This document shows, piece by piece, positions 6,053 to 9,687 of a DNA stretch of 9,687 nt. Within the stretch, counting starts at the first letter, position 1. Every line of letters starts with the position of its first letter. The position numbers were made by a program, and so were the translations under genes. The DNA comes from Sphingomonadales bacterium (GTDB lineage: Bacteria > Pseudomonadota > Alphaproteobacteria > Sphingomonadales > Sphingomonadaceae): NCBI GenBank assembly GCA_027489295.1, contig JAIYAA010000179.1, positions 1 to 9,687 of the forward strand, written 5' to 3'. The notes under the pieces were generated by a model. It ran no database searches, had not been told where the DNA came from, and saw nothing but the letters and a program-made list of their open reading frames with translations.

Positions 6053-7899
6053 GGGAAACGCACCCGCACGCCGCCATAGGCAGCGCGGCCATAAGTGCCG
6101 TAGCCGGTGATCTGCTGGTAGCGCACGTCGCCGATATTATCGACGCGGCCGTAGACGGACAGCGTTTTCGTCACCGGCATCTCCGCCCGCACCCCTGCGA
6201 GCGCATAGCCGTCGATCGGCGTGGCGTTCCCCACATCGTTGAAGCTGTCGCCCACCATCGTCACCGTGCCGCCGATCGCGAGGCCGAAGGCGAAGCGATA
6301 GTCGGCAGAGACACTGCCGGTGTCGCGCGGACGGCGGGGCAGGTCCTTGCCCAGCGCGCCGGCGCTGCGGTTCTCGGCGGTCACATGGGTGAAGGCCGCG
6401 CGCACCGTCAGCGCCGTCACCGGCTGCAGCACGCCTTCCAGCTCGACGCCTTCGGCGCGGGTCCGGTTGAGGTTGTAATAGGTCGAGGTCGCGAAGTTAT
6501 AGTCGATCTGGTTGTCCGCATCGCGGTGGAACCAGGTGACGCCCAGCGCGACCTTGCCGCCGGCCAGCATCTGTCGCGCACCAGCTTCGTAGCTCTTCGC
6601 GGTTTCCGGCTGGAGGCCGGCAAAGCCATAGGCGCTGTAGAGCTGGTATAGCGTCGGCGCCTTGAAGCCCTCGCCATAGCTGGCATGGAGCAGCGTGGTC
6701 GCGGTGGCGCGCACGGCGAGATCGGCATTCCACGTCCAGTGGCTGCCGAATTGGTCATGGTCGTCATGGCGGACGCCTGCGGTCACCGTCACCGGATCGA
6801 GCGGGGTGACGATCGCCTGCCCGTAGACGCTGGTGATGCCCACCGAACGGCGCCCGGCGCTGCCGAAGCCTTCGTCGTAGCGGATGCGGCTTTGCTCGTG
6901 CTCGGCGCCGAACACGAGGCGCAGCTGCTTCGCCAGCGTCGCGTCGCCCTGATAGGCGTAGCGCTCGGCGCGGCCGCGATAGCGATAGGCGATGCTGCTG
7001 TCGGCGTTGTAGCCGTCGCGGGTGATGTCGGAGAGGGTGAAGCCGATCCGGCTGCGCAGCGCGCCGCCCAGCGCTTCGTTGCGCAGGCCGGCATAGCCAT
7101 AGACTTCCTGCGTCTTGGCATATTCGCCCGTATCGCCGAACGCGTAGGTCGGCGGCGCATAGCCGTCGAGATCGACCTTGCTGTCGGCGAAATAGCCGCG
7201 CAGGTCGAGCGCAAGGCCTTCGGCCAGCTGCACCTGCACATTGCCGGTCGCCCCGAACTGGCGATAGCCGTCGGCCTCCTTGCCGTTGGCGGCGGCCGAG
7301 ATGCCGTCGGTGGTCAGATAGCCGGCGGTCAGGCCCGCGGTGATCCGGTCGTTGCCGCCGGCGATGGCGGCATTGCCGTCGAACGTGCCGAACGATCCGC
7401 CCTCGGCATTGGCGCGGACGTGCAGGCCTTGCGTGCCCTGCAGCGTGGTGACGTTGACCACGCCGCCGATCGCCTGGCTGCCCCAGATCACCGAGTTCGG
7501 CCCGCGCAGCACCTCGACCCGCTCGACCGATCCGGCGAGCAGGCTGGCGAAGTTATACGCGCCGCCGGTGGAGGAGGGGTCGGCGACGCGGATGCCGTCG
7601 ATCAGCACCAGCGTCTGATCGCTCTGCGCCCCGCGGATGCTGAGCGCCGTCGAGGTACCGAGCCCGCCGTTGCGGACGGCGGTGATGCCCGGGGTGGTGG
7701 CGAGAAGATCGGAGAGCGCGACGGTCTGGCGCTGTTCGATTTCGGCGCGGTCGATCACCGTCACCGATCGGCCGACCGTGTCGGTGCGCTGTTCGACGCC
7801 GCTGGCGACGACGACGATCTGGTCTTCGTCGCGCTGGGCATGGGCTGCCCGCGGCGCGAACGCAGCCGCGGCGACGAGAGTAAGCTTGAGAAACTGCAT
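6049..7899 (-). CDS. btuB: TonB-dependent vitamin B12 outer-membrane receptor
   Basis: Outer-membrane beta-barrel receptor of 616 aa, almost the size of E. coli BtuB (614). Residues 1-21 are a signal peptide ending AHA before Gln22. A TonB-box-like segment DQIVVVA (about 26-32) follows. Next is the plug domain, with SVTVIDRAEIEQRQ, ALSDLLATTPGI, LSIRGAQSDQTLVLIDGIRV and VERVEVLRGPNSVIWGSQAIGGVVNV. The remainder is a 22-strand barrel with typical landmarks such as YGEGFKAPTLYQLYS, NLNRTRAEGVELEG and YGRVDNIGDVRYQ. The protein ends VRVRFP, so the usual terminal aromatic is penultimate. The frame is open to 8103, but the ATG at 7899 is chosen because the signal peptide starts there and everything upstream is riboswitch leader. 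Cobalamin specificity rests on the upstream riboswitch, the plug and barrel resemblance, and the btuFCD partners. Confidence 0.92.
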   Translation of the reverse strand: MQFLKLTLVAAAAFAPRAAHAQRDEDQIVVVASGVEQRTDTVGRSVTVIDRAEIEQRQTVALSDLLATTPGITAVRNGGLGTSTALSIRGAQSDQTLVLIDGIRVADPSSTGGAYNFASLLAGSVERVEVLRGPNSVIWGSQAIGGVVNVTTLQGTQGLHVRANAEGGSFGTFDGNAAIAGGNDRITAGLTAGYLTTDGISAAANGKEADGYRQFGATGNVQVQLAEGLALDLRGYFADSKVDLDGYAPPTYAFGDTGEYAKTQEVYGYAGLRNEALGGALRSRIGFTLSDITRDGYNADSSIAYRYRGRAERYAYQGDATLAKQLRLVFGAEHEQSRIRYDEGFGSAGRRSVGITSVYGQAIVTPLDPVTVTAGVRHDDHDQFGSHWTWNADLAVRATATTLLHASYGEGFKAPTLYQLYSAYGFAGLQPETAKSYEAGARQMLAGGKVALGVTWFHRDADNQIDYNFATSTYYNLNRTRAEGVELEGVLQPVTALTVRAAFTHVTAENRSAGALGKDLPRRPRDTGSVSADYRFAFGLAIGGTVTMVGDSFNDVGNATPIDGYALAGVRAEMPVTKTLSVYGRVDNIGDVRYQQITGYGTYGRAAYGGVRVRFP

Positions 7900-7922
7900 C
7901 TGGTACAAGACACCCGCAGATG
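7897..7922 (-). promoter_or_regulatory. btuB: Start-codon hairpin of btuB (CATCTG/CAGATG inverted repeat)
   Basis: On the minus strand CATCTG (7922-7917) and CAGATG (7902-7897) form a perfect 6-bp stem with a 14-nt loop. The btuB ATG is in the 3' arm and the only Shine-Dalgarno-like bases (GGGTG) are in the loop. This could hide the start codon and form part of the riboswitch expression platform. The pairing is seen; the function is inference. Confidence 0.4.
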
Positions 7923-7942
7923 GGGGAGCGCACGCGCCCCCC
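7922..7942 (-). other. Strong GC hairpin in the btuB leader
   Basis: On the minus strand five G, GCGC, two loop bases, GCGC, a bulged T and five C form an almost perfect stem of eight to nine GC pairs. It ends 22 nt before the btuB ATG. No U-run follows, so it is not a standard intrinsic terminator. Its 3' base is shared with the start-codon hairpin. It probably belongs to the switch that controls ribosome access or, alternatively, Rho-dependent termination. Confidence 0.45.
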
Positions 7943-7964
7943 GCATGGTTTGGTGTCGCTCGCG

Positions 7965-7981
7965 CGGGGATTTCAGCCCCG
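7965..7981 (-). other. Short stem-loop in the btuB leader
   Basis: The minus-strand RNA has CGGGG, a 7-nt loop CTGAAAT, then CCCCG: a perfect 5-bp GC stem between the B12 box and the next GC hairpin. The CCCCG arm and the CGCG after it could instead pair with CGCGGGCGGGG further upstream (about 7994-8004), so two exclusive folds are possible. Function is inferred only from position. Confidence 0.35.
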
Positions 7982-8019
7982 TTCACCCGGTGCACCCCGC
8001 CCGCGTGAAGGAATCGACT

Positions 8020-8208
8020 GTAGCGGGCAGGTCTCCTGGCTCCCGGGTCGTCGCAGACATGCCGCCTTCCCGGAAGCGCGATGCTCCAGTGGCAGATTGG
8101 CATGCCGGCTCACCGGCTACAGTTGCGGGGGCAGCCTCGGATTTTGAAACCGAGTTCCCTTTTCACCCTCCCTGTGGGGGAGGACACCCGTTACGCGGCT
8201 GCCCTTAG
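8020..8208 (-). promoter_or_regulatory. Cobalamin (AdoCbl/B12) riboswitch
   Basis: All conserved parts of the cobalamin riboswitch are legible on the minus strand in the right order. GGTGAAAAGGGAAC lies at 8167-8154, GGCTGCCCCCGCAACTGTA at about 8136-8118, and the B12 box AGCCAGGAGACCTGCC at 8041-8026. A P1 closing helix is available between GGGCAG (8204-8199) and CTGCCC (8030-8025). Cobalamin binding to this element normally shuts off expression of the downstream uptake gene, and btuB begins 120 nt further on. The outer edges are approximate. The aptamer begins only about 35 nt after the bestrophin stop, so the promoter must lie in or before that gene. Confidence 0.95.
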
Positions 8209-8243
8209 CGGCAACCGGGGGATCGCCGCAACCTGTCGCCTGC

Positions 8244-9131
8244 TTACCACAGTACGCCGTATTTGTCCGGCGTCGCCGGCTCGGGCGCCGGGTCACCGAT
8301 CGACTGCAGCAAATCGATCTCGATCGTGCGGCACATCGCGTTCAGCGGGAGGTCGTGCACGGTGTTGGCGAAGGGGTCGACCAGATCGTCGCCGATCGCC
8401 AGCGCGGCGAGGAACATCAGCCCGGCCACGGTCGAGCCGAGCGGGGTGGCGACGCCCAGCGTCTCGACCAGGCCGATCGGCAGCAGCACGCAGAAGATAT
8501 GGGTGAACAGCGTCGGCACCAGCCGGTACTGCACGGGCAGGGGGGTGTTCTTCAGCCGCTCCATGCCGCCCTGCGCGTTGGCGATGTCGATCAGCACGCG
8601 TTCCATCGAGCTTTGCTGGATCGAATCGATCCAGCCCTTCGACCGGGCGATCTCGATCCGCCGCCCGGTACCGTCGACGATACCGTTGGCCACATTGGTG
8701 CGGGCCAGCGCGAAATCGGCCTCTCCCTTGGAGAGGAAGCGCAGCACCTCCCGATCCACCGGCTGGCGGCGGAGCTGGCAGCGCAGCGCGTTCACATAGG
8801 CGATCTGGCGCAGCACGATGGTGCGCTTCATGTCCACCGCCTCGCCGTCGGGCAGATAGTTGCGCGCGGCGCGCGCCAGATTGCGGCTGGCGTTGATCAT
8901 CAGCCCCCACAGCCCGCGGCCTTCCCACCAGCGCTGATAGGCGGAGTTGCTGCGAAAGCCGAGGAACAGCGCCAGTACCGATCCGAACAGCGTGAGCGGC
9001 AGCGAGGGCGCGCGGAACGGCAGCACGAAATAGACGATGGTGACGACCACGTCCCAGACGAACAGAACGGTGAGCGGGCGCCAGACCTCGCGGAGAATCT
9101 GGCGGGCACGGGGGGCGGTGGTGACGATCAT
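8244..9131 (-). CDS. Bestrophin-family (YneE/UPF0187) membrane channel protein
   Basis: Inner-membrane protein of 295 aa, close to bacterial bestrophins at about 300. Two N-terminal helices (about 20-38, PLTVLFVWDVVVTIVYFVLP; 43-59, LPLTLFGSVLALFLGF) lead into the family motif FRSNSAYQRWWEGRGLWG (59-75). A cytoplasmic helical segment follows, then two more helices (about 207-245, FTHIFCVLLPIGLVETLG and STVAGLMFLAALAIGDDLV). The bestrophin hallmark DPFANTVHDLPLNAMCRTIEIDLL (about 251-275) is well preserved. Characterised bacterial members are pentameric ion channels; a Klebsiella homologue is cation-selective. Ion selectivity here is unknown. The ATG lacks an obvious Shine-Dalgarno. It lies 36 nt downstream of the small membrane-protein gene and upstream of the B12 riboswitch on the same strand. 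A link to cobalamin uptake is unproven. Confidence 0.88.
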   Translation of the reverse strand: MIVTTAPRARQILREVWRPLTVLFVWDVVVTIVYFVLPFRAPSLPLTLFGSVLALFLGFRSNSAYQRWWEGRGLWGLMINASRNLARAARNYLPDGEAVDMKRTIVLRQIAYVNALRCQLRRQPVDREVLRFLSKGEADFALARTNVANGIVDGTGRRIEIARSKGWIDSIQQSSMERVLIDIANAQGGMERLKNTPLPVQYRLVPTLFTHIFCVLLPIGLVETLGVATPLGSTVAGLMFLAALAIGDDLVDPFANTVHDLPLNAMCRTIEIDLLQSIGDPAPEPATPDKYGVLW

Positions 9132-9137
9132 GGCGAG

Positions 9138-9143
9138 GCTATA
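9138..9143 (-). promoter_or_regulatory. Possible -10 box for a leaderless bestrophin mRNA
   Basis: TATAGC on the minus strand lies exactly six bases before the bestrophin ATG, and no Shine-Dalgarno is visible there. Initiation about seven bases downstream of a -10 would begin the transcript at the start codon. The -35 region is poor (GGGACC at about 18-nt spacing), so this is weak. Confidence 0.22.
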
Positions 9144-9167
9144 CGCGCAAAGCGGTGCCGGGGTCCC

Positions 9168-9362
9168 TTAGCCGTCGTTCCGCTCAGGGGCGGGCATCGC
9201 GGCCTGCGACATCGCCTCCGCCGCCGCGCTGGCGGGCCGCAGATGGAACCATTCCGGTCGATCGATCGCGATCAGGAAGGCAAGCGTGCCCAGGCCGAAC
9301 ATCAGCAAAGCGATCGCGCTGCGCAGGCGCTCCTTGCGGCGAAAACCGGCGTCTCGGGACAT
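9168..9362 (-). CDS. Small single-pass membrane protein, hypothetical
   Basis: A 64-aa protein with a basic N-terminus (MSRDAGFRRKERLR), one hydrophobic helix at about residues 15-33 (SAIALLMFGLGTLAFLIAI) and an Ala/Glu-rich tail. The positive-inside rule puts the N-terminus in the cytoplasm and the last 30 residues in the periplasm. The ATG at 9362 is chosen over upstream in-frame starts (frame open to 9458) because AGAGGAG sits about 10 nt before it and the preceding residues look non-coding. It precedes the bestrophin gene by 36 nt on the same strand, so the two may form an operon. I recognise no family. A genuine gene is likely but not certain at this size. Confidence 0.6.
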   Translation of the reverse strand: MSRDAGFRRKERLRSAIALLMFGLGTLAFLIAIDRPEWFHLRPASAAAEAMSQAAMPAPERNDG

Positions 9363-9547
9363 GGTAAGCACTCCTCTTGCGGTTGAAGCCGGGAGGTAGG
9401 GGGCCGATTGCAAACCGCGCATGGACGAAGCGTTACGTTCTTTTGCGCGCTGCAGCATCTGCGACGCGCTGCACCGTTTCAGCGGTCACCAGTGCCATAT
9501 GCGAGAAAGTTTCGGGTTCTTGATCAGATAGATAAGGCGAATACATC
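9363..9547. other. Divergent intergenic region
   Basis: This non-coding stretch lies between the small membrane-protein gene (minus) and the lipoprotein gene (plus). It is less GC-rich than its surroundings around 9500-9547. It contains a 9-bp direct repeat CGCGCTGCA (9446-9454 and 9465-9473, 19 bp apart). I found no convincing sigma-70 promoter, tRNA or terminator. Minus-strand open frames here (9433-9615, 9486-9674) lack ribosome-binding sites and recognisable features. Confidence 0.5.
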
Positions 9548-9572
9548 GGAACGTGGCGATAGGCGGGACGTT
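9548..9572 (+). promoter_or_regulatory. Candidate EcfG (general stress response) promoter
   Basis: GGAAC (9548-9552), a 16-nt spacer, then CGTT (9569-9572) matches the alphaproteobacterial EcfG/SigT consensus GGAAC-N16/17-CGTT. Transcription would start near 9580, giving a short leader that carries the ribosome-binding site of the lipoprotein gene at 9601. Motif and spacing are seen in the sequence; stress control is inference from that consensus. Confidence 0.55.
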
Positions 9573-9600
9573 CGTCGACTCCAGGAACGAGGAGATTCGT

Positions 9601-9687
9601 ATGATGAAGAAGCACCTGTTAATCCTGGGCGTTACTCCCATGCTCACTCTCGCCGCCTGTGGCGGCGGCGGCAACGACAGCGCGAGC
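9601..9687 (+). CDS. Small lipoprotein, N-terminus only (runs off window)
   Basis: The first 29 residues of a lipoprotein: MMKKHLL, a hydrophobic stretch ILGVTPMLTL, a lipobox LAAC (Cys20), then a Gly-rich flexible linker GGGGNDSAS. Signal peptidase II processing and membrane anchoring are expected. A good Shine-Dalgarno GAGGAG (9589-9594) precedes ATG 9601 by six nt; the next codon is also ATG, so initiation at 9604 is possible. The body of the protein is outside the window, so no family can be named. The EcfG-like promoter just upstream suggests induction in the general stress response. Confidence 0.72.
   Translation, partial: MMKKHLLILGVTPMLTLAACGGGGNDSAS

Noticed and set aside
4257..6092. 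Open frame suggesting a BtuF-BtuC fusion
   Set aside because: The upstream part is low-complexity Arg/Pro/Ala sequence out of frame with btuF. The permease begins at the GTG at 5228.
7761..7946. Possible upstream ORF in the btuB leader starting at 7946
   Set aside because: It has no Shine-Dalgarno, runs out of frame into btuB, and has shadow-like Arg/Ser-rich composition.
7900..8103. N-terminal extension of btuB to the upstream in-frame ATG at 8103
   Set aside because: The extension would translate the riboswitch and leader. A proper signal peptide begins at the ATG at 7899.
6685..8208. A 507-codon open frame on the + strand opposite btuB and the riboswitch
   Set aside because: It is antisense to a convincing BtuB and a conserved riboswitch, with Arg/Gly/His-rich composition and no domain.
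9363..9458. Longer form of the small membrane protein starting at 9458
   Set aside because: The extra 32 residues have no features, while the ATG at 9362 has a good ribosome-binding site just upstream.
9433..9674. Minus-strand open frames in the divergent intergenic region
   Set aside because: They have no ribosome-binding site or domain, and they overlap the EcfG-like promoter and the lipoprotein start on the other strand.

Overview
The window is GC-rich, densely packed chromosomal DNA from what looks like an alphaproteobacterium, most likely a sphingomonad (Sphingomonas or a close relative). This placement rests on protein resemblance (the MetZ active-site stretch TKMMDGQGR, the ApaG and LysR partners, the BtuB/BtuF style), heavy use of GC-rich codons, 4-nt start/stop overlaps, and a GGAAC-N16-CGTT element that matches the alphaproteobacterial EcfG stress promoter. 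It is inference, because no rRNA or other phylogenetic marker is present.

Region 1 (1-2340, + strand) is a tight three-gene run. A 5'-truncated metZ (O-succinylhomoserine sulfhydrylase) overlaps apaG by 4 nt, and apaG overlaps a GcvA-like LysR-family regulator with an unusually short effector domain, also by 4 nt.

Region 2 (2350-3411, - strand) is a TTG-started gene for a secreted protein of unknown function. It converges on the LysR gene with only 9 bp between them. A perfect 13-bp palindrome lies just upstream of its ribosome-binding site.

Region 3 (3487 to about 8210, - strand) is a complete vitamin B12 uptake operon. A cobalamin riboswitch is followed by a roughly 120-nt structured leader, then btuB (TonB-dependent outer-membrane receptor), btuF (here a lipoprotein-type binding protein), btuC (permease) and btuD (ATPase). 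All CDS junctions overlap by 1-10 nt, which implies translational coupling. BtuB/F/C/D would carry cobalamin from outside the cell to the cytoplasm. MetZ makes homocysteine, which B12-dependent MetH, if this organism has it, would methylate; that link is inference.

Region 4 (8244-9362, - strand) holds a bestrophin-family membrane channel and, 36 nt upstream of it, a 64-aa single-pass membrane protein. Only about 30-40 nt separate the bestrophin stop from the riboswitch.

Region 5 (9363-9687) is a divergent intergenic region of about 238 bp followed by the start of a lipoprotein gene on the + strand. That gene runs off the window and has the candidate EcfG promoter directly upstream.

I saw no mobile element, CRISPR array, tRNA or rRNA, and no convincing intrinsic terminator. 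Most of the window is conventional. The parts most worth a second look are the riboswitch expression platform, the short LysR effector domain, the EcfG-type promoter, the operator-like palindrome, and the small-TM/bestrophin pair.
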